Made by a program: the position numbers and the translations under genes. DNA of 64,000 nucleotides from Streptomyces luteogriseus (lineage in GTDB: Bacteria > Actinomycetota > Actinomycetes > Streptomycetales > Streptomycetaceae), in the NCBI RefSeq assembly GCF_014205055.1, contig NZ_JACHMS010000001.1, positions 8,026,501 through 8,090,500 on the forward strand, written 5' to 3'. Positions 17,870 to 26,974 of this stretch are shown in pieces. How positions within the stretch are numbered: the stretch's first letter is position 1; every line of letters starts with the position of its first letter. The notes beneath the pieces were generated by a model, which made no database searches, was not told where the DNA came from, and saw only the letters and a list, made by a program, of their open reading frames with translations.

Positions 17870-18615
17870 GTCAGCGGCCTTTCCAGTACGAGGGTGAGGA
17901 CGGCCAGCGCCGCGAGGAGCGCGCAACTGACCGCCGTGAAGCGGACGGAGACCCGGGCCTCGGGCACCAGGACGCGCAGGGTGCCGTCGTAGCCGCGCCC
18001 GGCGAGTCCCGCCTGGAGCCGGGTCGCCCGGTCGAAGGCGCGGACGAACGCGGTGGCGCCGAGGCCGGCCAGGGAACGCCACTCCGCGGCCCGGTGGGTG
18101 TGCCCGAGCCGGGCCGCCTGGGCCTCCCGGATACGCCGCATGGAGTCCAGCAGCAGGAAGCTCATCCGGTACGTCACCAGCGCGACGTCGACGACCGGCG
18201 CGGGAACCCCGGCCCGGACCAGACGGGGCAGCAGGTCGGACATGGGTGTGGTGAAGGCGAACAGCAGCACGCCCAGGGAGGCCGCCGAGGTGCGCAGCAG
18301 CAACTCCCCGGCCCGGAGCGGCCCGTCGTCCGCGAGGGAGACGAAACCGCCCGGACCGCCGACCTGGACGAGCAGCGTGACCGCGCCGGTCACGCAGAAG
18401 CCCAGCGGCACCCGGTAGGCCCGCCACAGCCGACGGCCGGGCACACCGGCCGGCCCCAGCAGCACCACCAGGGCGGTCAGCAGCACCAGGGCCGCGCCCG
18501 GCCAGGGCGGCAGCGAGATCGCGAGCACGGTGAGGCCGAGCCCGAGCACGGCCTTGTCCACGGGATGGCGGCGGCGCCAGCGACTGCTGTGCGCCGCCGC
18601 GTCGATCGGCAGCAC
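17866..18615 (-). CDS. cbiQ: Cobalt ECF transporter membrane protein CbiQ
   Basis: 249-residue membrane protein with about five hydrophobic segments. The cytoplasmic loop contains the ECF-T motifs RRIREAQAARLG and LQAGLAGRGYDG that couple to the ATPases. The coding order M-N-Q-O, the small gap to cbiN (6 bp) and the overlap with cbiO fix its role as the energy-coupling transmembrane subunit. Confidence 0.92.
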   Translation of the reverse strand: MLPIDAAAHSSRWRRRHPVDKAVLGLGLTVLAISLPPWPGAALVLLTALVVLLGPAGVPGRRLWRAYRVPLGFCVTGAVTLLVQVGGPGGFVSLADDGPLRAGELLLRTSAASLGVLLFAFTTPMSDLLPRLVRAGVPAPVVDVALVTYRMSFLLLDSMRRIREAQAARLGHTHRAAEWRSLAGLGATAFVRAFDRATRLQAGLAGRGYDGTLRVLVPEARVSVRFTAVSCALLAALAVLTLVLERPLT

Positions 18616-18621
18616 CCGGGC

Positions 18622-18990
18622 TCAGTCCTGTTCCGCGGTGGACTTCCCGGCGGCGCCGGCGAGCGCGCTGTCGGCCTCCCGCTCCAGCGCCCGCTGCTCG
18701 CCCTGCCTGCGGCCCCGGCGCAGACCGAAGTAGTAGGCGAGGACCCCGGCACCGAGAGCCGCCTGGAGGGAGAACAACGCCGACTCGATCTCACCGGACG
18801 GCGGTTCGTACAGCGGTGAGAACCACGGTTCGTAGTCCGGCTTCAGCTCGGTGATCGCCGTCTCGGCCTCGCCGTCGGAGCCCGTGAACGGCTCCTTCTT
18901 GTGGTCGCCGAGACCGAGCGCCAAGGGCAGCACGGCGAGCGCGGCCACGAGGAACAGCAACACCAGGTTGATCTTCGTGTTCCTCTTCAT
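18622..18990 (-). CDS. cbiN: Cobalt transport accessory protein CbiN-like
   Basis: 122-residue protein with a helix at each end: KINLVLLFLVAALAVLPLALG near residue 6, and ALFSLQAALGAGVLAYYFG near 75. Between them is an extracellular loop with the CbiN motif of charged residues followed by YEPWFSPLYEPPSGEIESALF. Its C-terminal cytoplasmic tail of about 30 residues is longer than in typical CbiN. The ATG at 18990 overlaps the cbiM stop by 4 bp. CbiN assists metal loading of CbiM. Confidence 0.88.
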   Translation of the reverse strand: MKRNTKINLVLLFLVAALAVLPLALGLGDHKKEPFTGSDGEAETAITELKPDYEPWFSPLYEPPSGEIESALFSLQAALGAGVLAYYFGLRRGRRQGEQRALEREADSALAGAAGKSTAEQD

Positions 18991-19688
18991 CGCGCCGCCA
19001 CCTCGGTCTCGGTCCGGGTCTGCTTCTTGGCGAGGAGCACACCCAGCCGGGTCAGTTCGCCCTTGCTGGACTGCACCAGCAGCCGCATCACGAGCACGGT
19101 CAGCAGACCCTCGCTCACCGCGAGCGGGATCTGCGTGACGGCGAAGATGGAACCGAACTTGCCGAGCGCGCCCAGGAATCCGCTGCCCGGGTCGGGGAAC
19201 GCGAGCGCCAGCTGCACGCTGGTGACGCAGTAGGTGGACAGGTCGGCGACGAACGCGCCGGAGAACACCGCCACCATCAGCGGCGCGTTGGAGCGCCGCA
19301 GCAGCTTGTAGACGGCGTATCCGGCCCAGGGGCCGACGATCGCCATGGAGAAGACGTTGGCGCCGAGCGTGGTCAGGCCGCCGTGCGCGAGCAACAGCGC
19401 CTGGAACAGCAGGGTGATGGTGCCCAGCACCGCCATGATGGGCGGCCGGAACAGGATGGCTCCGAGGCCCGTGCCGGTGGGGTGGGAGCAACTGCCGGTG
19501 ACGGACGGCAGTTTCAGGGCGGACAGGACGAACGTGAAGGCGCCGGACGCACCGAGGAGCAGAGTGCTCTCGGGGTGCTCGCGCACTTCACGGGTGAGCG
19601 ACCGGACCCCGTGGACGACGAACGGCGCCGACGCGACGCCCCAGGCGACCGCGTGCGCCGGAGGAAGGAAACCCTCGGCAATGTGCAT
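18987..19688 (-). CDS. cbiM: Cobalt ECF transporter substrate-binding membrane protein CbiM
   Basis: 233-residue protein starting MHIAEGFLP, the N-terminal metal-binding signature in which His2 ligates Co2+. It has about six helices, and GSCSHPTGTGLGAI carries another conserved His. As the first gene of cbiMNQO it lies about 43 nt behind the B12 box of a cobalamin riboswitch, so cobalt import is shut off when B12 is plentiful. A nickel function is possible by homology (NikM), but the riboswitch favours cobalt. Confidence 0.93.
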   Translation of the reverse strand: MHIAEGFLPPAHAVAWGVASAPFVVHGVRSLTREVREHPESTLLLGASGAFTFVLSALKLPSVTGSCSHPTGTGLGAILFRPPIMAVLGTITLLFQALLLAHGGLTTLGANVFSMAIVGPWAGYAVYKLLRRSNAPLMVAVFSGAFVADLSTYCVTSVQLALAFPDPGSGFLGALGKFGSIFAVTQIPLAVSEGLLTVLVMRLLVQSSKGELTRLGVLLAKKQTRTETEVAAR

Positions 19689-19730
19689 GGCTCAGCAGAC
19701 CCTCTCCAGCACCTCGTGGATGGTTGACGC

Positions 19731-19905
19731 GCCTTGGCCGGTCTCCTGGCTGACGGGTACCACCGCCCGGACTCCGCCTTCCCGGGTCACAAGGACCCAG
19801 TGGCTGCCCGTGAGGGCTGGAGCCGGACTTCCCGATTCACAGTGGCGAGGGCCGCACCGGCATCACACCGGATTTCCCGTTCACCAAGGCCTGGTGACAA
19901 TAAGG
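19731..19905 (-). ncRNA. Cobalamin riboswitch
   Basis: On the minus strand the B12 box AGCCAGGAGACCGGCC covers about 19736-19751. Upstream of it come GCCACTGTGAAT and GGGAAATCCGGTG, which match the conserved core (CACTG and the GGGAA-CCGGTG arm) of adenosylcobalamin riboswitches. It lies directly before cbiM in the sense direction. A final pairing region between the B12 box and the start codon probably hides the ribosome site when ligand is bound. Confidence 0.93.
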
Positions 19906-20032
19906 CCGGGGTAAGGGCGATGACAAGCCACCCAGGGGGCGCGCGAGGGGGCGCCCACTCGCACACCGGCGCATCCCCCGGCTGATCCACACGCCACGGT
20001 CAGGGGCGCCACCGTGCGACGTCCGGGCCGTG

Positions 20033-21502
20033 TCAGCCGTCGCCCTCGTCGTCCCCGCCGCCGTCGCCTTCCCCGTCATCCCCGGCCTGGCCCGGCTTCT
20101 CCGGCGTCGGCTGCTCCGGCCCGCCCGCGCCCGCCTCTTGCGTCGGAGCCGGGGATCCGGGTGCGGGCGCGTCGGGTGTCGGGGAAGCGGCCGGCACGGA
20201 CGGAGTGACATCGGCCACGGTGCCGGTGGCCGGCGTGCCGGCCACCCCCGGACCGGCCGCCGGACCGGCCCCGGGACCGGCCTCGGAACCGGCGGACGAA
20301 GACGACGCGCTGTCGGTGGACGGCGTGGCGGCGGGGCTGCTCGCGGTCGGGGACGCGTCGGGCTCGGTGCCCTCCGCGGTCGTGTCGGGTGAGAACCAGC
20401 GCATGCCGATGAGCATCGCGGCGAGGAAGAGCGCCGCGGCGGCGGCCGTCGCGGCCAGTCGCGACCGGTTGCCCGGGCCGCCGCGCCCGCGGGAGCGGCC
20501 CGAACGCCCCGCCTGGGCCGCCCGGGCCGCGCTGCGGTGTCCCGTGGTGGCGGGCAGGGCGTACGTGGTCGGGGTGCCGGCCTCGGCCGCCGCGTACGGC
20601 CCCGGCCCGGCGGGCATCGCCGTGGACGTCGTCCTGGGCCGCGGCGGCGAGGCCTGCGGCAGCGGCTCGGGCAGGCCACGCCAGGCGCCCCCGGCGAACC
20701 ACTCGGCGGCCTGCTGGGCGGTGGGCCGGTCCTCGGGCTGCTTGGCGAGCAGACCGAGGAGGTAGTTCTCGAACGCCGGTGGCAGTCCGGTGACTCCGAG
20801 CTCTCGGGGCGGCACGGGGGCGGAGTCGAGATGCTGGTGGAGGAGGGCCACGGCGGTGTCGGCCTGGAACGGTGGACGTCCGCTGAGGAGCTGGTAGAGC
20901 ACGCAGCCCAGGGAGTACATGTCGGAGGCGGGACCCGCCTGCTTGCCCAGGGCGCGCTCGGGAGCGAGGTAGAGGCCGGTGCCGACGATCTGCCCGGTGG
21001 CGGTGAGCGCGGCGCCCGGGTCGTCGAGGAACCGCGCGATGCCGAAGTCGCCGATCTTCAGGGTGCCGCCCGTGTCCAGCAGCAGGTTGGCGGGTTTGAC
21101 GTCCCGGTGCACGATGCCCTGCCCGTGCGCGGCGGCGAGTCCGGCGGACGCCTGTGCGGCCAGATCGGCCACCTGCTCGGCGGGGAGGGCGCCGGAACCG
21201 GCCAGCACTCCGGCGAGGCTGTCGCCCTCGACCAGCTCCATCACCAGGTACAGCCGGTTGTCGTACTCGCCGAAATCCAGGACGCCGACCACGTTGGGGT
21301 GGTTGAGACGCCCGGCGGTCTGAGCCTCCAGACGGAACCGGGAGGTCGCCGTGGCATCGGTGTCCTGGGGGAGCAGCAGCTTGAGGGCCACCGCTCTGGC
21401 GAGCGTCTCGTCGTACGCGCGCCAGACCTCTCCCATTCCACCGCGCCCGATCTCAACATCCAGCCGGTAGCGGCCCGCTAGCAGCACTCGTCCTCGTCTC
21501 AC
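20033..21502 (-). CDS. Membrane-anchored Ser/Thr protein kinase (PknB type)
   Basis: About 489 residues. The N-terminal kinase domain (residues 8-265) shows GRGGMGEVW, the ALKLL lysine, HRDVKPANLL, DFGIARF and LAPE. One transmembrane helix lies near residues 355-378, after an Arg/Gly-rich stretch. The outer part, about 110 residues, is a low-complexity Ser/Thr/Pro/Gly and acidic tail without PASTA or other sensor domains. The start could be the GTG at 21502 or another at 21547, and neither has a good ribosome site. Monocistronic. The signal it senses is unknown. Confidence 0.88.
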   Translation of the reverse strand: MRRGRVLLAGRYRLDVEIGRGGMGEVWRAYDETLARAVALKLLLPQDTDATATSRFRLEAQTAGRLNHPNVVGVLDFGEYDNRLYLVMELVEGDSLAGVLAGSGALPAEQVADLAAQASAGLAAAHGQGIVHRDVKPANLLLDTGGTLKIGDFGIARFLDDPGAALTATGQIVGTGLYLAPERALGKQAGPASDMYSLGCVLYQLLSGRPPFQADTAVALLHQHLDSAPVPPRELGVTGLPPAFENYLLGLLAKQPEDRPTAQQAAEWFAGGAWRGLPEPLPQASPPRPRTTSTAMPAGPGPYAAAEAGTPTTYALPATTGHRSAARAAQAGRSGRSRGRGGPGNRSRLAATAAAAALFLAAMLIGMRWFSPDTTAEGTEPDASPTASSPAATPSTDSASSSSAGSEAGPGAGPAAGPGVAGTPATGTVADVTPSVPAASPTPDAPAPGSPAPTQEAGAGGPEQPTPEKPGQAGDDGEGDGGGDDEGDG

Positions 21503-21632
21503 GTGTGGGAAAGTCGTTGCCGCAGGCCGAACTCCCCGCTTACGCACGGGGATTGGTGGGGGGTGCCGCAGCCGACCCAGGATACTGGCGCGGCGCGGCC
21601 ACCGAACTCCGCAGCGGTGTCCGCGAAGGGTG

Positions 21633-21695
21633 CGCTCCGGTGATTCCCGGAGCGAACCGGAACGAAGGGGTCGCCCGCCGGGGTGACACCCCGGC
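21633..21695. terminator. Two tandem hairpins after the metal-related operon
   Basis: An 8-bp perfect stem with a 6-nt loop (21633-21654) and another with a 3-nt loop (21677-21695) follow the minus-strand MFS gene that ends at 21728. They probably end that operon before the kinase gene. Confidence 0.6.
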
Positions 21696-21727
21696 AGGCC
21701 CGGTTGCCTCGGAGCGCGAGCGGGGTC

Positions 21728-23020
21728 TCAGCCCCCGGTGCCCGCCTCCTTCGCACGGCGCGGCAGCAGGGGCACCGCCAGGGCCGGTACGGCCGCGAGG
21801 ACCAGCCACGGCACGGCGGCCGGCAGCCCCAGGTCGAGCAGCGAGCCGGTGGCCGCGCTGCCGGCCAGGACGATCAGACCGGAGACGGACGACAACGCGC
21901 CCATGTAGAGCCCGAGCCGGCCCTCTTCGGCGAGGTCGGGCACCCAGGCGCGGGCTGCGGGCACCACCAGCATCTGCCCCACGGTGAGCAAGATCACGAA
22001 GCCCGCGGCCGGCAGCAGCCCGGCGGTGCCGGTCCAGCCTGCCGGGCGGGCCGCGGCCACCACCGCGAAGCCGGACGCGATCAGCAACAGTCCCGCGGTC
22101 ATCGAACGGCGCAGATCGAGCCGGTCGCCGGCCCAGCGGGTCACCGGCAGCTGGGTGAACACCACCAGCACCGAGGACAGGGCGAAGAGCCAGGACAGCG
22201 GCGCCTGGGAGCCCGCCGCGCGCTGCACCTCGTCCGGCAGGGCCAGATACAGCTGGTTGTAGGCGAGCAGATAGGTGCCGTAGGCACAGCACAGGGCGAG
22301 GAAGCGGCGGTTGCGCAGCAGGGCGCGGGCCCCACCCCGCTTCCGGACGCGGACCCGGCCGGGGATGTGCTGCGGCATCAGCCACAGGTGCCCGGCCAGG
22401 ACGAGGACGAAGACCGCGGCACCCGCGAGGCACGCGGTGCGGAAGTCCACGGCGAGCAGCAGCGCGCCGAGCAGCGGCCCGGCGAACGCCCCGATCTGGC
22501 CCGCCACGCTGAACAGGGCGAGGACCCGGGTGCGCGGCCCGTGGCCGCCCTCCTCCCAGACCACCGCCTGGCGGGCCACCTCGGACTCCACGGCCGGGGA
22601 GAACAGTGCGGCGGCGAACCCGATCACCAGCACCGCCCCGATCACGGCCCCCGGCGCCCGCGCGTACCCGAGCCAGACGAACCCGGCGATCCGCAGCACG
22701 CAGCCCGCCAGCACGACCGGTCGCACCCCGAACCGGTCGACGAGCCAGCCGCCGACCACGAACAGCCCCTGCTGGCTGAAGGTGCGCAGCCCGAGCACGA
22801 ACCCGACCAGCCAGCCCGCCATGCCGATCGCGCTGCCGAGATGTGCGGCGAGGAACGGCAGGACGGCGTAGAAGCCGATGTTGAAGGCGAGCTGGGTGAG
22901 GATCAGCAGCCGCAGCAGCGGCGACAGTTCCCGGCACAGGCGCCAGGTGCTGTCACGGGTCCCGGCGTCGGACCTGCGGGCGGCCTCGCGGGCCGGTGCG
23001 AGGGGGGCGGGGTCGGTCAT
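21728..23020 (-). CDS. MFS transporter, last gene of the Nur/Zur-like operon
   Basis: 430-residue protein with 12 hydrophobic segments. Helix 1 is LTQLAFNIGFYAVLPFLA, and the inter-helix loop GGWLVDRFGVRPVV matches MFS motif A. It resembles small-molecule exporters of the MdtH kind. The ATG overlaps the stop of the fused ABC permease gene by 4 bp, so it is translated with the importer. In such importer operons an MFS protein may export the metal chelator that the ABC system recaptures, as proposed for CntE with staphylopine. That role is inference. Confidence 0.85.
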   Translation of the reverse strand: MTDPAPLAPAREAARRSDAGTRDSTWRLCRELSPLLRLLILTQLAFNIGFYAVLPFLAAHLGSAIGMAGWLVGFVLGLRTFSQQGLFVVGGWLVDRFGVRPVVLAGCVLRIAGFVWLGYARAPGAVIGAVLVIGFAAALFSPAVESEVARQAVVWEEGGHGPRTRVLALFSVAGQIGAFAGPLLGALLLAVDFRTACLAGAAVFVLVLAGHLWLMPQHIPGRVRVRKRGGARALLRNRRFLALCCAYGTYLLAYNQLYLALPDEVQRAAGSQAPLSWLFALSSVLVVFTQLPVTRWAGDRLDLRRSMTAGLLLIASGFAVVAAARPAGWTGTAGLLPAAGFVILLTVGQMLVVPAARAWVPDLAEEGRLGLYMGALSSVSGLIVLAGSAATGSLLDLGLPAAVPWLVLAAVPALAVPLLPRRAKEAGTGG

Positions 23021-24873
23021 CGTTCTTCTGTCTGTGAGGCGGACACGGGCGTCAGGAGGGCGTCGGGGTGGTCCGGTCGCCGGAGCGGGGCCGGCACGAC
23101 CCGGTCCGCGGGTGGTCCGGCCGGGCCGGCGGGCCGGGTGCGCCGCCGGGGAAGCCGTACGCCGCCCGCGGCCGTCACCGCGAGGGCCCCGAGCAGGGCG
23201 AGTACGGCGGCGGGGAAGAGGACGGCCCACGGGGCGCGCTCGGCGTACGGCTGGTTCTCGGCCAGCAGCAGGCCCCAGTCGGGGGACGGCGGCTGGGCGC
23301 CCAGCCCGAGGAAGCCCAGTGCGGCGAGGCTGAGCGCGATGCCCGGCAGGCGGAGCAGGGCGTGCCGGGCGACCGGGGGCGCGACGGCGGGCAGCAGTTC
23401 GTGCCGGAGCAGGTACCAGCGGCCGGCGCCCAGCGCCCGGGTGGCCGTCAGGTGCGTGGTAGCGCGCTCCTGCCGCAGCAGGGAGGAGGTGTGCGCGGCC
23501 AGCGGGGACCAGGCCACGACGGCCACGGCGAACGCGGGCGTCCAGGTCCCGCTGCCCAAGACGCCGGTGACGAGCAGCCCGGCCAGTACCGGCGGTACGG
23601 CGCTGAGGGTGTCGACCAGCGGCCCGGACACCCTCGGCAGCAGCCCCAGCAGCAGCCCGGCGGCGAGGGCGGCGGCACTCACCGCGAGGGCGGTGCCGAG
23701 GGTGGTCAGCGCGCCGTGGGAGATGCGGGCGAGCACGTCCCGGCCGAGCGCGTCCGTGCCGAAGGGATGCTCGAGTGAGGGGGCGCGCAGCCGGTCGAGG
23801 GTGTCCAGGGCGAGCGGTTCGCGGGGCAGCCCGAAGCCGATGACGGCGGCCAGCAGCCCTCCATAGAGCAGGGGGAGGGTGCGGGGTGCGGGCGGCCGGG
23901 GCCGGTGCAGGGACTGCAGGGCGCCGTCGCGCAGCGCCGGACCGATCAGCAAGCGGGCGGCGAGCCGGGCGAGGAGCCCCGCGGTGGCCGCGAGCAGGAC
24001 GAGGGCGAGTGTGCCGGTCTGCAGGACGGGCAGGTCCTGGGCGAGTGCGGCGTGCAGGGTGAGCCGGCCCAGGCCCGGGATGTCGAAGATCTGCTCGACG
24101 GCGACCGACCCGCCGGTCAGGCCCACCACGAACAGCGCCAGGTTCGGCAGCAGTCCGGGCACGCAGCGGCGCACCGCCTGCCGCGCCACGCACCTCGACG
24201 GCACACCGCGTGCCGCGGCCGCCATCGCCCAGGGTTCTCCGAACGCGCCGGGCAGCAGGTCGTCGAGCATCCGCCCGAGGACCGCCCCGGCGGGCAGGCC
24301 GAGGGCGAGCGAGGGCAGCACCATCCACTGCGGCCCGTACCAGCCCAGGGCGGGCAGCCAGCCCAGCTGCACGCCGATCACCGAGGCCAGCACCGCGGCG
24401 ACGAGGAACTCGGGCAGCGCGGCCAGCACCGCCGTCGCCGACCCGCCGGGGCGACGCGCCCCGAGCCGGCCCCGCGCGCCCAGCCGGAGCGTACGGGCGC
24501 AGACGGCGGCCACCACGCCCGCGGCGACCACCAGAGCGCCGGCCATCAGCAGCAGCGACGCGCCGAGGGCCTGTACGACGCCGGGCAGCACCTGGCTGCC
24601 GGACACCCAGGACGTGCCCGCGTCGCCGTGCAGCAGCCCACCCAGCCAGCGGCCGAGCAGGGCCGACGGGCCGTCGTCCAGGCCGAGGTCGTCGCGGATG
24701 GCACGCAGGGTCTCCGGATCGGGGTCGCGGTCCGCCGACCGCGCCCTGAGCACGGTCAGCGCGGGGTCGGTACGGGACAGCCACGGCAGCAGACCGATAC
24801 CGCACACCAGGGCGGCCACGAGCACGGTCCGCCACAGCAGCGCCGGGGCGCCACCGCCCGCGAGTGAGCGCAC
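23017..24873 (-). CDS. Fused ABC permease (DppB and DppC domains in one chain)
   Basis: About 618 residues. The N-terminal half (1-300) is a DppB/NikB-type permease with the coupling segment AARGVPSRCVARQAVRRC. The second half (about 330-570) begins with the NikC hallmark HPFGTDALGRDVLARI and has a second coupling loop, ATRALGAGRWYLLRHELLP. Normally these are two proteins of a peptide/nickel/opine importer. The start is uncertain: the GTG at 24873 lies 42 nt after the stop of the binding-protein gene. No ATPase gene accompanies it, so it must borrow one. Confidence 0.85.
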   Translation of the reverse strand: MRSLAGGGAPALLWRTVLVAALVCGIGLLPWLSRTDPALTVLRARSADRDPDPETLRAIRDDLGLDDGPSALLGRWLGGLLHGDAGTSWVSGSQVLPGVVQALGASLLLMAGALVVAAGVVAAVCARTLRLGARGRLGARRPGGSATAVLAALPEFLVAAVLASVIGVQLGWLPALGWYGPQWMVLPSLALGLPAGAVLGRMLDDLLPGAFGEPWAMAAAARGVPSRCVARQAVRRCVPGLLPNLALFVVGLTGGSVAVEQIFDIPGLGRLTLHAALAQDLPVLQTGTLALVLLAATAGLLARLAARLLIGPALRDGALQSLHRPRPPAPRTLPLLYGGLLAAVIGFGLPREPLALDTLDRLRAPSLEHPFGTDALGRDVLARISHGALTTLGTALAVSAAALAAGLLLGLLPRVSGPLVDTLSAVPPVLAGLLVTGVLGSGTWTPAFAVAVVAWSPLAAHTSSLLRQERATTHLTATRALGAGRWYLLRHELLPAVAPPVARHALLRLPGIALSLAALGFLGLGAQPPSPDWGLLLAENQPYAERAPWAVLFPAAVLALLGALAVTAAGGVRLPRRRTRPAGPAGPPADRVVPAPLRRPDHPDALLTPVSASQTEER

Positions 24874-24914
24874 TCGGGCGGCGGCACCGTTCGTCCAGGG
24901 TGTGTTCGAGGTGT

Positions 24915-26414
24915 TCAGCGCCGGGTCCCCGTCCCTATGAGGGTGCGCTCGTACGGATCGGGCAGCGCGCCCCGGACGGACGTCGCGATGCCCGCGACGA
25001 GCTTCTGATGCACCAGCGGGATCACCGAGTCGGTGCCGAGGACGGCCGCCTCCGCCTTCATGGCGGCGTCCTGCCGCTCGGCGGTGCCGGACTCGGCCTG
25101 GGCGGCGGCGACCAGCTTGTCCACGTTCCTGTCGCACAGGAACGACAGGTTGTTGGAGCCGTCGCAGGTGTAGTCGCTCGCGAGGACGGTGACCGGGTCG
25201 CCGGTGTCCAGCATCATGTTGCGGGAGAAGACCGAGGCGTCGAACTTGCCGCCCAGCAGGTCGCCTTCCAGGCGCGCGTACGTGCGGACCTCCAGCTTCA
25301 CCTCGAACCCCGCCTTCCGCAGCTGCTGTTGGAGCACCTGGGCGGTCTCCGGAAGCTCGGGCCGGTCGCTGTAGGTGGCGAGGGTGATGCGCTCGCCGTC
25401 GGGGCCGGTCGCCCGTGCCCGCCCGGCCGGTTCGACGCGCTTGCCGGCGGCCCAGGTCAGGGCCGGGCCGAACAGGCCCTGCGCGGGCACGGCGTACCCC
25501 TCGTACGCGCCCTTGGCGATGACCGAGGTGTCGATCGCCTCGCGTGCGGCCGCCCGCAGCCCCGCGTCGGTGAACGCGCCGGACTTGGTGTTGAGGTACA
25601 GGCTGCTGTTGCGGGCGGTGTCGACCTCGTGGATCTCGTCCTTGTCCAGGGAGGCGACCTGGGCGACGGGCAGGGACTCGGCGATGTCGGCCTCGCCGGT
25701 GCGCAGGGCGTTGGCGCGGGCGGTGCCGTCGGAGACGAACCGGGCGGTGACGCCGGACGCCTGGGCCCGGCCGCCCCAGTAGTCGTCGAAACGGTTCAGC
25801 GTGGCGGCGGTGTCGCCGTCGATCCTGGTGAGTGCGAAGGGGCCGGTGGCGGTGCCGACGACGTTCACCGTGCCCTTCTCGTCGTACGCCTTCGGCGCGA
25901 ACACCGCGAGGGAGGGGTTCGACAGCCGCAACGGCAGAACGGGGTCGGCCTCGGCGGTGCTGACCCGGACCCGCTTGTCGTCCTCCGCCGCGGCGGTCAG
26001 CTTCACACCGGAGAGCGCGGACGGCGCCGGGTCGGCCTTCCCGGCGGCCGTGAGGGCGACGGCGACGGCCTGTGCGGTGACGGTCCCGCCGTCCTGGAAG
26101 CTCGCGTCCCGCAGGGTGAACACCCAGCTCCGGCCACCGTTCTCACTGCTCCACGACTCGGCCAGCGCGGGGACCGCCGTGCCGTTCGCGTCCAGCTTGG
26201 TCAGCCCTTCGGTGACGCCGAGCCGGGACAGGAGCATCGCGTCCTGGCCGTACGGCGAGTAGTTCTCGGTGGGGGCGAAGGGCAGGGCGACACGCAGCCG
26301 GGCGCCGTCGCCGGAGCCCGAGTCGGCCGACGCGTCGTCGCCGGAGGACGCGAAACAACCGGAGAGCAGGGGCAGCACGAACAGCCCGGCTATGAGCCGG
26401 CGGGGAGTTCTCAT
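24915..26414 (-). CDS. Peptide/nickel-type ABC substrate-binding lipoprotein
   Basis: 499-residue family-5 binding protein. It begins MRTPRRLIAGLFVLPLLSGC, a lipoprotein signal with lipobox L-S-G-C. Typical segments follow: NYSPYGQDAMLLSRLGVTEGL, AESWSSENGGRSWVFTLRD and RFDDYWGG. Family-5 proteins bind peptides, nickel complexes or opine metallophores. The start has no ribosome site and follows a -10-like AT stretch directly, suggesting a leaderless transcript. It is followed by the fused permease and MFS genes. The AT-rich box just upstream resembles a Zur site, so the ligand may be a metal chelate. Confidence 0.88.
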   Translation of the reverse strand: MRTPRRLIAGLFVLPLLSGCFASSGDDASADSGSGDGARLRVALPFAPTENYSPYGQDAMLLSRLGVTEGLTKLDANGTAVPALAESWSSENGGRSWVFTLRDASFQDGGTVTAQAVAVALTAAGKADPAPSALSGVKLTAAAEDDKRVRVSTAEADPVLPLRLSNPSLAVFAPKAYDEKGTVNVVGTATGPFALTRIDGDTAATLNRFDDYWGGRAQASGVTARFVSDGTARANALRTGEADIAESLPVAQVASLDKDEIHEVDTARNSSLYLNTKSGAFTDAGLRAAAREAIDTSVIAKGAYEGYAVPAQGLFGPALTWAAGKRVEPAGRARATGPDGERITLATYSDRPELPETAQVLQQQLRKAGFEVKLEVRTYARLEGDLLGGKFDASVFSRNMMLDTGDPVTVLASDYTCDGSNNLSFLCDRNVDKLVAAAQAESGTAERQDAAMKAEAAVLGTDSVIPLVHQKLVAGIATSVRGALPDPYERTLIGTGTRR

Positions 26415-26422
26415 AGTGTATA

Positions 26423-26437
26423 TGAATACCATTTTCG
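26423..26437. promoter_or_regulatory. Zur-like palindromic box before the binding-protein gene
   Basis: TGAATACCATTTTCG matches the Streptomyces Zur consensus TGAAAATGATTTTCA, as I recall it, at 11 of 15 positions. It shares TGAA-ACCATT with the box upstream of znuA. It fills the 23-bp gap between the GNAT stop and the start of the binding protein, an AT island in GC-rich DNA, and overlaps the probable -10 region. Confidence 0.45.
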
Positions 26438-26974
26438 TTAAGCGAGCGGTATCTCGAAGTGCACGACGCCGCCGCCCCCGCCGGGCACCTCGTCCCGCTC
26501 GTCGCAGACCACCTTGCCCAGCGCCCGCCACAGGTCCATCGCGCCGGGGGACCGCGGATAGGTGTGCAGATACACGGACCGGTATCCGCCGTCGGCCAGG
26601 GCGAACTCCAGCAGGCCGTCCACCAGTTGCCGGGCCAGCCCGCGCCGCCGGTGCTCCGGGCGCACGTAGACCCGCCGGAGCTGAGCCGTCTCGCCCGAGG
26701 GGAACCGCTCGGCCAGCCAGTGCGGGTTCGGCGGGTGCTCAGGTCCGCGCGCGTCGAGTGCCGCCGTGGCCGCGACCGTTCCGTCCTGCTCGTCCACGGC
26801 CACCAGCAGCGTGTGCCGGGGCGGCGCGACGTAGAACGGCACCGGGTCGATGATGTCGGCGTGCCACCGCGGCACGTACCCCGTGCCGAAGTCGCGGTAC
26901 ACGGCGTCGAGCATCACCGCCCGGGCCCCGTCGATGTCGGCCGCGCCGGCTTCCCTGATGCTGTACTTACGCAT
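26438..26974 (-). CDS. GNAT-family N-acetyltransferase
   Basis: 178-residue acetyltransferase beginning MRKYSIREAGAADIDGA. The acetyl-CoA site is QLRRVYVRPEHRRRGLARQLV near residues 90-110. The late strand GYRSVYLHTYPRSPGAMDLW supports the fold. The start codon lies 6 nt after a perfect -10 hexamer on its strand (TATGAT), with a Nur-like box over it, so the message is probably leaderless and metal-regulated. It lies 23 bp upstream of the metal-type ABC operon. It could acetylate a chelator, but the substrate is unknown. Confidence 0.85.
   Translation of the reverse strand: MRKYSIREAGAADIDGARAVMLDAVYRDFGTGYVPRWHADIIDPVPFYVAPPRHTLLVAVDEQDGTVAATAALDARGPEHPPNPHWLAERFPSGETAQLRRVYVRPEHRRRGLARQLVDGLLEFALADGGYRSVYLHTYPRSPGAMDLWRALGKVVCDERDEVPGGGGGVVHFEIPLA

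Noticed and set aside
21728..24835. Long minus-strand frame of over 1000 codons ending in the MFS protein
   Set aside because: The first 600 codons are an Arg/Pro/Ala-rich shadow of the fused permease gene; the MFS start at 23020 overlaps the permease stop as expected for coupling.
24864..26441. 525-codon plus-strand frame opposite the binding-protein gene
   Set aside because: Antisense shadow; the minus-strand frame has a lipoprotein signal and family motifs.
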